From an uncultured Pseudanabaenaceae cyanobacterium (GTDB taxonomy: Bacteria > Cyanobacteriota > Cyanobacteriia > PCC-9006 > JAAUQQ01), in assembly GCA_938017515.1 (NCBI GenBank), contig CALIJJ010000195.1:1-43268 (forward strand): DNA of 43,268 nt, given 5' to 3'. Below are positions 1 through 8,962 of this stretch, piece after piece (position 1 is the stretch's first letter; each line of letters starts with the position of its first letter). Both the position numbers and the translations under genes were made by a program. Under the pieces are notes generated by a model that worked only from the letters and a program-made list of their open reading frames with translations, searched no databases and was not told where the DNA came from.

Positions 1-6
1 TTTCAG

Positions 7-309
7 CTAACTCACGCTGAAAAAAGCCATGAAAGATTTACCAGAATGCATTGCGTTAAGCAAGCGATTGATGAGCGAAAGGCATTCAATGCGCCTTTTC
101 GGCGAGCCGTAGGGCAGAACTATTGAAGGTGGAAAGATTAGTAGGCGATCGCGAGAATGGCAAAAGGGAATACCCGGCAATCGCTGCCAATAATAGTCAA
201 TGAGAATGGGGGCAACAACTGATAGGACGACAAAATCAGAATGTCGCAGTCCGGGTTCATCATCCCAGTAAAAATCTTGCCAGTGGCTATGTCGCTGATC
301 TTGAAGAGC
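7..309 (-). pseudogene. coding-like open frame with no start codon
   Basis: Read on the minus strand, this frame stays open for 100 codons between a TAG at 310-312 and a TAG at 7-9. The residues look protein-like (for example QDFYWDDEPGLRHSD and LIDYYWQRLPGIPF), but there is no ATG, GTG or TTG near the upstream end. The first usable start would leave only a short tail. It could be the 3' remnant of a decayed gene or a frame broken by an indel; I do not recognise the family. It lies downstream of clpX in the same orientation. The rest of 1-486 holds no gene and no clear terminator. A stop-free run of this length can arise by chance, so confidence is low. Confidence 0.3.
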
Positions 310-486
310 CTAGAACAAATTTAGAAGCGGGCGATCGCAACCGAAAACAAGAGAACCCTCTCCACCACTACAACAGATAAACCATCAAATATGGCGTAAC
401 CAAAGCAAAAAGCAACCGAACACCAACCTAGAGGCGCGGATTCAAAACCATCTCTACTAGAAACGCCTATATTTCTCGCCCTCGAT

Positions 487-1830
487 CTAGGCCGACTCAG
501 GTTTGGGAATAGAAGTTGGGTGAACGATCAGCTCTGCCGTCGATCGCTTCTCCACCATCTCCCGAGTAATGAGGCAATTGCTCAAATCCTTGCGGGATGG
601 GAATTCATACATCACATCGAGCATGATTTCCTCGACGATGCCACGCAGAGCACGGGCTCCAGTCTTGCGACGGTAGGCTTCGCGGGCGATCGCTCGCAGC
701 GCATCAGGCCGGAACTCAAGCTGCACATTGTCCATGCGCATCAGTTCCTTATACTGCTTCACCAGCGCATCCTTCGGCTCGGTCAAAATCGCCGTTAGCG
801 TATCTTCATCCAGCGGCGCGAGGGAAGCAGCCACCGGCAAACGACCAATAAACTCAGGGATCATGCCAAATTTGACAATATCCTCAGGCTCCAAGTGACG
901 GAGCAAATCGACGGTTCTCTTGTTGCGAGTTGATCCATCGCCCTGAACAAAGCCAATGGATTTCTTACCCATGCGTTGTTCAATAACTTTATCAAGACCG
1001 ACAAACGCACCACCACAAACAAACAGAATGTTGCTGGTATCAATTTGGATGCAGTCTTGATACGGATGCTTACGTCCTCCCTGGGGTGGCACGTTCGCAA
1101 CGGTGCCCTCCAACATTTTCAGCAGGGCCTGCTGAACGCCTTCACCCGAAACATCTCGGGTAATCGAAGGATTTTCGCTCTTGCGGGCAATCTTATCAAT
1201 CTCGTCAATATAGATGATGCCGCGTTGGGCCTCTTCCACATCGAGGTCGGCGACCTGAAGCAGACGCAGCAGAATATTCTCGACATCTTCACCGACATAA
1301 CCGGCTTCGGTCAGCGTCGTTGCATCGGCCACGGCAAAGGGAACATCCAGCAAGCGAGCTAAGGTCTGGGCAAGCAACGTTTTGCCACTACCCGTTGGTC
1401 CAATGAGTAGAATGTTCGATTTCTGCAGGGAAATTTGATCCTCTTCATTGCCTGCCGCTGCGACACCCTGCTGAAATGTCAGGCGCTTGTAGTGGTTATA
1501 CACAGCAACCGACAGGACTTTCTTAGCATCCTGCTGGCCGATCACATGCTGATCAAGGTACTTTTTGATTTCTCGAGGCTTGGGAATTTGCCCCATCGTC
1601 AGCGGCGCGGAGCGAGTCTTACGCTTCTCCGGCTGAGCATCCCGTCGAGGAGTTGGGGTTGGCTGGGACGGCATCGTACCCGAGTCAAACAGCTCCTCGT
1701 CCAGAATCTCATTGCAGAGATCGACACACTCATCGCAAATGTAGACTCCCGGTCCTGCGATTAGCTTTCTAACTTGCTCTTGAGACTTACCACAGAACGA
1801 ACACTTTAGGTGGGAGTCGTACTTGGACAT
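487..1830 (-). CDS. clpX: ATP-dependent Clp protease ATP-binding subunit ClpX
   Basis: AAA+ unfoldase that feeds substrates into the ClpP chamber in the cytosol. The 447-residue product has an N-terminal zinc-binding domain (Cys10, Cys13, Cys32, Cys35), Walker A GPTGSGKT at 144-151, the GYVG pore loop at 177-180, Walker B with IDEID near 208-212, the RKH loop at 253-255, and the IGF loop at 292-294 that docks on ClpP. It starts with ATG 8 bases after the clpP stop, so the two are surely co-transcribed, with tig upstream. Everything needed for activity is present. The linker at about 50-78 between zinc domain and AAA+ core is Pro/Arg-rich and low in complexity. Confidence 0.97.
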   Translation of the reverse strand: MSKYDSHLKCSFCGKSQEQVRKLIAGPGVYICDECVDLCNEILDEELFDSGTMPSQPTPTPRRDAQPEKRKTRSAPLTMGQIPKPREIKKYLDQHVIGQQDAKKVLSVAVYNHYKRLTFQQGVAAAGNEEDQISLQKSNILLIGPTGSGKTLLAQTLARLLDVPFAVADATTLTEAGYVGEDVENILLRLLQVADLDVEEAQRGIIYIDEIDKIARKSENPSITRDVSGEGVQQALLKMLEGTVANVPPQGGRKHPYQDCIQIDTSNILFVCGGAFVGLDKVIEQRMGKKSIGFVQGDGSTRNKRTVDLLRHLEPEDIVKFGMIPEFIGRLPVAASLAPLDEDTLTAILTEPKDALVKQYKELMRMDNVQLEFRPDALRAIAREAYRRKTGARALRGIVEEIMLDVMYEFPSRKDLSNCLITREMVEKRSTAELIVHPTSIPKPESA

Positions 1831-1838
1831 GGGGGGTC

Positions 1839-2546
1839 TTACTCCACGGGTGCGACGGCAAGGTTAGGCTTTGCAAGTACCTGGTCAATCAAACCATACT
1901 CGCGAGCCTCGTTAGCAGACATAAAGAAGTCTCTTTCGGTATCTGCTTCGATTCGATCGATGGGCTGCTCAGTGTTGGCAGCCAAAATGTCATTCAAAAC
2001 CTTCTTGTGGTAGAGAATTTCACGGGCTTGAATCTCAATATCCACGGCCTGACCCTGAGCACCACCGAGGGGCTGGTGAATCATGATGCGGGAGCTGGGC
2101 AAAGACAATCGCTTCCCCTTGGCTCCACTCGAAAGCAGAAAGGCACCCATGCTGGCCGCTAAACCAAAACAGATGGTAACAACATCAGGGGCGACCTGCT
2201 GCATCGTGTCGTAAATCGCCATACCCGCTGTCACAGAACCGCCTGGGCTGTTGATATAGAGCTGAATATCCTTCTCCGGATCGTCAGCTTCCAGATAGAG
2301 AAGCTGGGCCACGATCGCATCGGCAACGTTGTCATCGACGGGGGTGCCGAGGAAAATAATTCGCTCCCGCAAAAGGCGGGAATAAATGTCAAAGGCGCGT
2401 TCACCCCGTCCAGACTGTTCAACAACCGTGGGGACGATCGCTGTCGGTGCCAGAGAATTAAGCTCTAAACCACGCCGGTTCTCAGCAGTAATGCCAAAAT
2501 CGGGAGTTTGGGACTGTAAGTTATCGAAAGACTGAGAGGACAGCAT
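1839..2546 (-). CDS. clpP: ATP-dependent Clp protease proteolytic subunit ClpP
   Basis: Serine protease that forms the double-heptamer chamber of ClpXP/ClpCP. Counting from the chosen ATG at 2546 it has 235 residues, with the nucleophile Ser132 in [11 protein letters not shown] and His157 in [11 protein letters not shown]; the acidic residue lies in the EADTERD stretch. The frame stays open upstream to a TTG/GTG pair at 2579/2576, so an 11-residue longer form is possible; neither choice has a convincing ribosome site. The roughly 40 residues before the ClpP fold are longer than in E. coli and may be a propeptide. clpX follows after 8 bases and tig precedes it, the bacterial tig-clpP-clpX order. 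Cyanobacteria usually carry several clpP genes; pairing with clpX suggests this is the ClpX-linked paralogue. Confidence 0.95.
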   Translation of the reverse strand: MLSSQSFDNLQSQTPDFGITAENRRGLELNSLAPTAIVPTVVEQSGRGERAFDIYSRLLRERIIFLGTPVDDNVADAIVAQLLYLEADDPEKDIQLYINSPGGSVTAGMAIYDTMQQVAPDVVTICFGLAASMGAFLLSSGAKGKRLSLPSSRIMIHQPLGGAQGQAVDIEIQAREILYHKKVLNDILAANTEQPIDRIEADTERDFFMSANEAREYGLIDQVLAKPNLAVAPVE

Positions 2547-2827
2547 AGAGTCGTGGGAAATGTACCGGGTTCGCACCAACCTTTGAGCGTTAAGCCAACG
2601 GGTTAAACCTAAGAGCCTAAAACCTGAATAGAAAACCCATTCAGTGAGGGTCGCTCAACCCTCTTTTCATTATGCCTCAACTCTTTCAGGTCCGGTGACG
2701 TGGTTTCACACCACTGGGCGTGTCACTTATAGCATCTCCATCTGAGAAATGCCCAGGGGCGCACCGAAACTTTGGGATCGCCAAGAACCGAGCAGACCTC
2801 GGAACCCATGGAGCCTGGAGAGCAAGC

Positions 2828-2860
2828 GAGTAGGGATAGCCGTTTCAAGGCCCCCTACTC
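2828..2860 (-). terminator. inverted repeat just downstream of tig
   Basis: GAGTAGGG (2828-2835) and CCCTACTC (2853-2860) are perfect 8-base arms around a 17-base loop, beginning 10 bases after the tig stop. No T-run follows on the minus strand, so it may attenuate or stabilise the tig mRNA 3' end rather than terminate strongly. The gap between tig and clpP (2547-2869) shows no gene; this repeat is the only clear structure in it. Confidence 0.35.
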
Positions 2861-2869
2861 AGGCGCTAT

Positions 2870-4399
2870 CTAGGACTTTTTCTTCGCCGACTTTTTCTTC
2901 GCCGACTTCTTCTTCGGAGCGGGCACTTCATCCTCATCGGAGGATGCCTCTTCTGCTTCCACATCAACCGTTGCGTCTGAAGCCTGGGCAGCTTCTTCGG
3001 CTTCAGCAGCTTCCGCCGCTGCCGCTGCCGCTGCTCCCACCTCGTCCTCGGCGGCAGCGGTCAGCGTTCCTTCTGGAACCAGCTCAACCGTACCGTTCTC
3101 TTCCAGCCAGCCCATGATCTTGTCCTTGAGCAGATCCTCCTCGACAACGGAGCGCAGACGGTCCATGTCAATGTTGTTAGTGTCTTCCCGAGTGTTCTCG
3201 AGAATCTCCTTCATCTTGGCTTCGACGGCGTCGTCTTCGACGGTAATGGATTCCAGCTTGGCAATTTCCCCCAGGGCCAAGGTGCGCTTGAGTCTGTCAA
3301 CAGCCTCAGGCATGGCCTGCTTGCGGAACTGCTCCGCCAACTCCGCATTGACCATCTTGTTGACGTCGATGCCCTGCTCAGAGAGGTTCATCAGCGTCTG
3401 ACGCAGGAGGAAGTTGGACTCCTGGTCAATCATGGTTTTGGGAAGTTCCACTTCAACTTCTTCCACCAGAGCCTTATAAAACGCCTCTTCTTTATTGGTT
3501 TTAGTTTTTTGCTCGGCTTCGTCCTGGTAGCGCTTCTCCAGACTTTCCCGCAATTCTGCCAGGGTTTCGAAGTCGCTGACTTCCTTGGCGAAGTCATCAT
3601 CGAGTTCAGGTAGCTCGCGCTCCTTTAACTCCTTCAGCGTGACGTCAAATGTTGCCGGCTTACCCGCAACTTCCGCCTGGGGATAGTCATCAGGGAATTT
3701 AGCGTTGATCTGCTTATTCTCATCGATTTTCATCCCGATGATGCCTTCGATGAAACCTGGAATAAAGCGTCCTTCCGAGAGCTCTACCTGGAAATCCTCG
3801 CCCTTGCCACCGGGGATTTCCTCGGGTTCTGCCCCCTCAGGAGCGTCGTCGGCTAGGTCGAGATGACCGACAAAGTCGATCACCGCCACGTCATCGTCTT
3901 TGGCAGCACGATCCTCCACAGGAACCAACGTAGCAAGCTGTTTGCGGTAGTCAGCGAGAACGGTGTCGGTCTTATTCTCTTCGGGTTTAATCTCTTCGGC
4001 TTGGACCTCTAGCCCTTTGTATTTGTTGAGCGTTGGGGTCGGCGGCACATCAACGGAGGCAGAGAAGGTAACGGGCTTACCGGGCTCGTAGGCATCGATC
4101 AGCTCATCAAAAGACGAGGTGAGCTGGAAGTTGCCAATGGCATCAATCTCTTCCTGCTCGATCGCCTTGTCCATGCCCTTCTGGACGAGGTCTTCTAGAG
4201 CCGTGGCCTTCACTCGGACGCCGCCAATGCGCTGCACCAAAATATGGCGCGGCACTTTGCCTTTGCGGAACCCAGGAAGGCTAACCTCACGGGCAAGTTT
4301 TGTGATGGTCTGCTCGTATACTTGTTTAGACAGGTCTGCAGGGACTTCAATTTCTAGGCCAACCTGGCTCTCGGGCAGCTTTTCCTGGGTAACTTTCAT
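2870..4399 (-). CDS. tig: trigger factor, ribosome-associated chaperone and prolyl isomerase
   Basis: Trigger factor binds the ribosome exit tunnel and assists folding of nascent chains. The N-terminal domain carries the ribosome-binding signature GFRKGKVP near residues 43-50, followed by an FKBP-type isomerase domain (about 165-260) and the helical chaperone arms. At 509 residues it is longer than most. The surplus is a C-terminal tail from about 445: an Ala/Glu-rich acidic stretch, then a lysine block built from three KKKS units. The DNA encoding the end shows matching direct repeats (about 2874-2920). ATG start at 4399. clpP and clpX follow on the same strand; asd is divergent on the other side. 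Confidence 0.96.
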   Translation of the reverse strand: MKVTQEKLPESQVGLEIEVPADLSKQVYEQTITKLAREVSLPGFRKGKVPRHILVQRIGGVRVKATALEDLVQKGMDKAIEQEEIDAIGNFQLTSSFDELIDAYEPGKPVTFSASVDVPPTPTLNKYKGLEVQAEEIKPEENKTDTVLADYRKQLATLVPVEDRAAKDDDVAVIDFVGHLDLADDAPEGAEPEEIPGGKGEDFQVELSEGRFIPGFIEGIIGMKIDENKQINAKFPDDYPQAEVAGKPATFDVTLKELKERELPELDDDFAKEVSDFETLAELRESLEKRYQDEAEQKTKTNKEEAFYKALVEEVEVELPKTMIDQESNFLLRQTLMNLSEQGIDVNKMVNAELAEQFRKQAMPEAVDRLKRTLALGEIAKLESITVEDDAVEAKMKEILENTREDTNNIDMDRLRSVVEEDLLKDKIMGWLEENGTVELVPEGTLTAAAEDEVGAAAAAAAEAAEAEEAAQASDATVDVEAEEASSDEDEVPAPKKKSAKKKSAKKKS

Positions 4400-4571
4400 T
4401 CAATTCAGACTGTAAGCAATGGGTAATCCAACCATATATACTAGCGCCAAAGAGAAATAAGGGCACTTTGTCTGCGTAAGTAGTTACAGAAGTTTTTTTA
4501 GTCCTGTCTGGATTGAGTCCCGCTTGGATGCGTTCCATTGACTATGTTTTCGTCGTAAGAGGGTTGTTCTT

Positions 4572-5609
4572 TTGTCTCAGCGCTATCGGGTTGCGATTTT
4601 GGGTGCCACGGGAGCCGTGGGTACTGAGCTGTTGGAGCTGCTAGAGGAGCGGGATTTTCCGTTATCTGAGCTCAAACTGCTATCCTCACCGCGATCGGCC
4701 GGGAAGTCTCTGACGTTCAAGGGACAGGCGATTACGGTGGAAGCGGTCACCGCAGAGTCTTTCAAGGATGTTGATATTCTTCTGGCGTCGGCGGGGGGCA
4801 GCACTTCGAAGCAGTGGGCCCAGGCTGCGGTGGATGCCGGGGCGGTGGTGATTGATAATTCCAGTGCTTTCCGGATGGACCCTGAGGTGCCCTTGGTGGT
4901 ACCAGAGGTCAATCCTGATGCAGCGAAGGCTCACAAGGGCATCATTGCCAACCCCAATTGCACAACGATTTTGATGACGGTGGCGCTGTGGCCATTACAC
5001 CAGGTTCAGCCGATTCGGCGGATCCTAGCGGCGACATACCAGTCGGCCAGCGGTGCCGGAGCCCGGGCGATGGAAGAGCTCAAGACGCAGAGTCAGGCGA
5101 TCCTGGATGGCAAGGAGCCCAAGCCAGAGATTCTGCCCCACCCGATCGCATTTAATCTTTTTCCGCATAACTCTCCCCTGAAGGACAATGGTTATTGTGA
5201 AGAAGAGCTGAAAATGGTCAACGAGACCCGCAAAATATTCGGCACGGATGAAATTCGCATCTCGGCGACCTGCGTTCGGGTTCCGGTGATGCGGGCTCAC
5301 TCCGAAGCGATTAATCTAGAGTTCGATCAGCCCTTTGACCTAGGCAAGGCTCGGGAACTCATTGCCCAGGCACCGGGGGTCCAGCTTCAGGAAGACTGGC
5401 AGGCCAATCGTTTTCCAATGCCCATGGATGTCAGCGGTAAGGATGATGTCCTGGTCGGTCGTGTTCGTCAGGACTTGTCCCATGACAGTGGCCTAGAACT
5501 ATGGATTTGCGGTGATCAAATTCGTAAGGGGGCGGCACTGAACGCAGTGCAGATTGCGGAGCTTTTGGCTCAGAAGCAGTGGCTTTCCCCCACAACAGCA
5601 GTGGCCTAA
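4572..5609 (+). CDS. asd: aspartate-semialdehyde dehydrogenase
   Basis: Reduces aspartyl-4-phosphate to aspartate semialdehyde with NADPH, the branch point to lysine/diaminopimelate, threonine and methionine. The 345-residue protein shows the nucleotide-binding GATGAVG at 11-17 and the catalytic cysteine Cys130 in the NPNCTT motif. The TTG start at 4572 is supported by AGAGGG at 4558-4563, 8 bases upstream, and by the MSQRYRVAILGATG opening expected of the family. It lies directly before dapA (56-base gap), the next enzyme in the lysine pathway, and both appear to form one unit with rnj downstream. The divergent gap to tig (4400-4571) must hold promoters for both directions; I could not assign hexamers. 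Confidence 0.96.
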   Translation: MSQRYRVAILGATGAVGTELLELLEERDFPLSELKLLSSPRSAGKSLTFKGQAITVEAVTAESFKDVDILLASAGGSTSKQWAQAAVDAGAVVIDNSSAFRMDPEVPLVVPEVNPDAAKAHKGIIANPNCTTILMTVALWPLHQVQPIRRILAATYQSASGAGARAMEELKTQSQAILDGKEPKPEILPHPIAFNLFPHNSPLKDNGYCEEELKMVNETRKIFGTDEIRISATCVRVPVMRAHSEAINLEFDQPFDLGKARELIAQAPGVQLQEDWQANRFPMPMDVSGKDDVLVGRVRQDLSHDSGLELWICGDQIRKGAALNAVQIAELLAQKQWLSPTTAVA

Positions 5610-5665
5610 CCGTCTCAATGAGAGACCGAATTAAAAATGATGTGTGAAATCTCTAGAGAGGCAGT

Positions 5666-6559
5666 GTGAGTAACTTTGGACGTGTTCTCACGGCGATGAT
5701 TACCCCCTTCGATGGCGAAGGACAGGTGAACTATGCGGTGGCGGAGTCTTTGGCGGCATATCTCGCGGACAACGGGACCGATACGATTGTCATTTGCGGG
5801 ACCACTGGGGAATCGCCCACCCTGTCTTGGGATGAGGAATACGAATTGTTTAAAGTGGTTAAGGCGGCGGTGGCCGGTAAGGCCAAGGTCATGGCCGGGA
5901 CGGGCTCAAACTCGACCCAGGAAGCGATCGCCGCCACGCGCAAGGCCCAGGACATCGGCCTTGATGGATCCCTGCAAGTGGTCCCTTATTACAATAAGCC
6001 GCCCCAGGAGGGCATGTATCAACATTTTCGGGCGATCGCCGAAGCTTGTTCGGATATCCCCCTCATGCTCTACAACATTCCTGGGCGAACGGGCCAGAAC
6101 CTCCTGCCCGAGACGGTTGCGCGTCTCGCTAAAATTGACAATATCACCGCCATTAAGGCGGCCAGCGGCAGTTTGGAGCAGGCCAGTGAGATCAGAAGAC
6201 TGGCACCTTCGGAGTTTGCGGTCTATGCTGGGGACGACGCATTAACTCTGCCACTACTCTCAGTGGGTGGTCAGGGTGTTGTAAGTGTTGCGAGCCACCT
6301 TGTAGGTAATCAACTTCAAGAGATGGTTCGAGCATTCGAAGCTGGGAAGAATAAGTCAGCCCTTGAGATCCATCTCAAATTTCAGCCTTTGTTTAAGTCC
6401 TTGTTCCTTATGACCAATCCGATCCCTATCAAAGCCGCGCTTCGATTGCAGGGTTGGGAAGTAGGAGGCGTCCGTCCGCCGCTGTGTGATGTGACAGACG
6501 ATACGCTTCAAGCGTTGAGCAAAGTAATGGGTGAGCTGGGACTCCTGAAGAACGGTTAG
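5666..6559 (+). CDS. dapA: 4-hydroxy-tetrahydrodipicolinate synthase
   Basis: Condenses pyruvate with aspartate semialdehyde, the first committed step to diaminopimelate and lysine; diaminopimelate then enters peptidoglycan, linking this gene to the mur genes further right. The 297-residue TIM-barrel protein has the substrate loop GTTGES at 45-50, Tyr136 in YNIPGRTG, and the Schiff-base Lys164 in TAIKAASGS. The GTG start at 5666 follows GAGAGG at 5656-5661 by 4 bases and gives the normal family N-terminus [11 protein letters not shown]. It follows asd by 56 bases; a CTCTAGAG palindrome lies in that gap. Confidence 0.96.
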   Translation: MSNFGRVLTAMITPFDGEGQVNYAVAESLAAYLADNGTDTIVICGTTGESPTLSWDEEYELFKVVKAAVAGKAKVMAGTGSNSTQEAIAATRKAQDIGLDGSLQVVPYYNKPPQEGMYQHFRAIAEACSDIPLMLYNIPGRTGQNLLPETVARLAKIDNITAIKAASGSLEQASEIRRLAPSEFAVYAGDDALTLPLLSVGGQGVVSVASHLVGNQLQEMVRAFEAGKNKSALEIHLKFQPLFKSLFLMTNPIPIKAALRLQGWEVGGVRPPLCDVTDDTLQALSKVMGELGLLKNG

Positions 6560-6871
6560 AAAGCATCCCTCCGTTCTTTAACGTTGTTCTCCTGTCTATG
6601 GAGATGCCCTCGTCAGATTCTGAAGCATGCTGGGCAAGCATCATTCCAATTCGAGATTGTTCTCGACCCCCCCAATAGTCTTCTCTTGACAACTGAAGAT
6701 TTTTAAGCGCAGAAGGAGCGCCGAGCTTAATCGCTGTAGGACCACGTTCTTGGTCAGCGGTCAACGTTCGCCTCCATTCATGCCCCCGACGGTCGCCACA
6801 GCGATTGCTTTCCCGTCGCGGTTTAACAGGTTTCGATTCCCATCGTTTGAGTAGAAAGGTAAGAAAAACAC
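6560..6871 (+). other. 312-base gap between dapA and rnj, probable rnj leader
   Basis: I see no supported gene here. It holds a small dyad TCGAGA-TTGT-TCTCGA at 6651-6666 and a TTGACA at 6686-6691 without a matching -10. The 3' part is CT-rich and contains AAAGG about 12 bases before the rnj ATG. It is long for a spacer inside an operon, so rnj may have its own promoter and a long untranslated leader. Confidence 0.4.
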
Positions 6872-8815
6872 ATGGTAAAGAAAAGTACAGACTCAGCTCT
6901 CAAAGTGATTCCCCTCGGTGGCTTGCATGAGATTGGCAAGAACACCTGTGTATTTGAGTACGGCGATGAAATCATTTTGGTAGATGCGGGTCTGGCATTT
7001 CCCACAGATGGAATGCACGGTGTAAACCTCGTGCTGCCCGACATCACCTATTTGAAGGAAAATCAGCACCGAATCAAGGGAATGATTGTTACCCATGGTC
7101 ACGAAGACCATATTGGTGGCATTGCGTTCCACCTGAAGCAGTTTGACATTCCTGTTATCTATGGCCCTCGCTTGGCCATGTCTTTGCTCTCCGGAAAGCT
7201 CGATGAAGCAGGCGTCGCCGATCGCACTGAACTGCGTACCGTCGGTCCCCGCGACACCGTTCGCCTGGGCAATAATTTCCTGATTGAGTTCATCCGCAAC
7301 ACCCACTCCATGGCGGATAGCTTTTCCCTAGCGATTCGCACCCCCATTGGTGTGGTGATTTTCACCGGTGACTTCAAAATTGACCATACTCCCGTTGATG
7401 GCGAGTATTTTGATCTTCAAAAACTGGCGGAGTACGGTGAACAGGGCGTTCTCTGTCTGTTCAGCGACTCCACCAACTCTGAGGTTCCGGGCTTTACACC
7501 GTCTGAGCGTGCTGTCTTCCCCAATCTCGATCGCGAGTTCAGCTTGGCGAAGGGCCGTATTTTTGTCACGACCTTTGCGTCATCCGTTCACCGGGTCAAT
7601 ATGATTCTGGAACTGGCGGCCAAGCACAAGCGCAAGGTTGCAGTGGTGGGTCGTTCCATGCTCAACGTGATCGAAAAGGCCAGAAACCTAGGCTATGTCC
7701 GTTGTTTGGATGAGCTATTTATCCCGCTTAAGGCGCTGCGCAACTATGACGATGAGGATGTGCTCATCCTGACCACGGGGTCCCAAGGTGAGCACTTGGC
7801 AGCCTTGACTCGCATCTCCCGCGGTGAGCACTCTCAAATCAAAATTCGGGAAGGCGATACCGTCATCCTCTCTGCCAACCCCATTCCGGGCAACACGATT
7901 TCAGTGGTCAATACCATTGACAGTCTGATGCAGCGGGGCGCCAATGTAGTCTACGGCAAGGCCAAGGGCATTCACGTGTCTGGTCACGGTTGCCAGGAAG
8001 ATCAGAAGCTCATGCTGTCGCTGACGCGGCCCAAGTTCTTCGTTCCCGTGCATGGCGAGCACCGCATGTTGGTGAAGCACTCCCAGACCGCTCAAAGCGT
8101 GGGGGTTCCAGCAGAAAATATGGTCATCATTGACAATGGCGACATCATCGAATTGACACCAGATTCCATTCGAGTGGCGGGTAAGGTTACAGCCGGTATC
8201 GAGCTGGTGGATGGCTCTCGCAAGGGCATGGTGGACGATCGCGCCCTCAAAGAGCGCCAACAGTTGGCCGCCGATGGCATCATCACAATCTCAGCCATGA
8301 TCAATGCCGAAGGCAAGCTAGCACGGGATCCCGATGTTCAGCTTCGCGGCATTGTCGGTACTGCCGATCGCGAGAAAGTGAAAGGCTGGGTGATGCGAGA
8401 AATCGACATGGTGCTGCGAGACCACTGGTCTAGCTTTAAGCGTGATCTCGGTGATGGCATCATCGAGGTCGATTGGATTGGCCTTCAGTCCCAGGTAGAA
8501 GTGGGAATGGAACGTCGTCTGCGCCGAGAACTGCAAAACCGTCCGATGACCATCTGTGCGATTCAGCCTGCTGACCCTGAATCAATGAAGGCGGCACCGG
8601 AAAGTGTGGCAAAAATTGCTGCCAACGGTTCTGCATTAACGAACGGTCGTAGAAGCAACAAGCCTGTGATTAAGTCAGGTTCACGCACGGTCAAAAAAGT
8701 GATTGGGGTTTCGAAGGAAACGGCTCCGGCCACCAGTGAAGCAGAGCCTGAAGTTAAGAAGACGGGGCTGCGCCGTCGTCGCTCTTCTGCTTCGAAGAAA
8801 GTAGCTGCATCCTAA
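6872..8815 (+). CDS. rnj: ribonuclease J
   Basis: Metallo-beta-lactamase/beta-CASP nuclease with 5'-3' exonuclease and endonuclease activity in RNA decay and processing. The 647-residue product carries the metal motif HGHEDH at 75-80, GDFKIDHTP near 168-176, the beta-CASP region in the middle, and a later HVSGHG motif. The last 90 or so residues (from about 558) are basic and low in complexity, ending in a run of Arg/Lys (LRRRRSSASKK); such tails are common in cyanobacterial RNase J and probably bind RNA or partners. The ATG at 6872 gives the usual start. It is the third gene of an asd-dapA-rnj set but has a 312-base leader of its own. Confidence 0.95.
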   Translation: MVKKSTDSALKVIPLGGLHEIGKNTCVFEYGDEIILVDAGLAFPTDGMHGVNLVLPDITYLKENQHRIKGMIVTHGHEDHIGGIAFHLKQFDIPVIYGPRLAMSLLSGKLDEAGVADRTELRTVGPRDTVRLGNNFLIEFIRNTHSMADSFSLAIRTPIGVVIFTGDFKIDHTPVDGEYFDLQKLAEYGEQGVLCLFSDSTNSEVPGFTPSERAVFPNLDREFSLAKGRIFVTTFASSVHRVNMILELAAKHKRKVAVVGRSMLNVIEKARNLGYVRCLDELFIPLKALRNYDDEDVLILTTGSQGEHLAALTRISRGEHSQIKIREGDTVILSANPIPGNTISVVNTIDSLMQRGANVVYGKAKGIHVSGHGCQEDQKLMLSLTRPKFFVPVHGEHRMLVKHSQTAQSVGVPAENMVIIDNGDIIELTPDSIRVAGKVTAGIELVDGSRKGMVDDRALKERQQLAADGIITISAMINAEGKLARDPDVQLRGIVGTADREKVKGWVMREIDMVLRDHWSSFKRDLGDGIIEVDWIGLQSQVEVGMERRLRRELQNRPMTICAIQPADPESMKAAPESVAKIAANGSALTNGRRSNKPVIKSGSRTVKKVIGVSKETAPATSEAEPEVKKTGLRRRRSSASKKVAAS

Positions 8816-8828
8816 GCCATGAGAATTG

Positions 8829-8936
8829 AATAACATCGGTTCTGATGGGTAGAAACCGCTGTTCGTCCAGCTATTACCGGGTCTAGCCCAACAGCTGAAC
8901 GAACGCGGTCCGTGACCACAAGAGAACCGTGTTATT
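8829..8936. repeat. long nested inverted repeat between convergent genes
   Basis: Two stems are nested. The outer arms are 8829-8843 and 8923-8936 (14 pairs, with T8836 bulged). The inner arms are 8855-8872 and 8893-8909 (17 positions, with T8860 bulged and one C8867/A8898 mismatch that becomes a G-U pair on the minus-strand RNA). The loop (8873-8892) contains a small GGG/CCC stem. It fills most of the gap between rnj and the convergent Fe-S gene. No T-run follows on either side, so it is not a simple terminator; it may be a bidirectional transcription end, an RNA stability element or a small mobile palindrome. Confidence 0.6.
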
Positions 8937-8962
8937 TCATTCCTATTTCCTAGGACTGAAAC

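Noticed and set aside
6429..6764. Minus-strand 111-codon frame overlapping the dapA end and the rnj leader
   Set aside because: It overlaps 130 bases of dapA antisense and has no ribosome site or recognisable domain.
6820..6850. T-arm-like TTTCGATTCC before rnj
   Set aside because: No acceptor, D or anticodon stems can be built around it, so it is not a tRNA.
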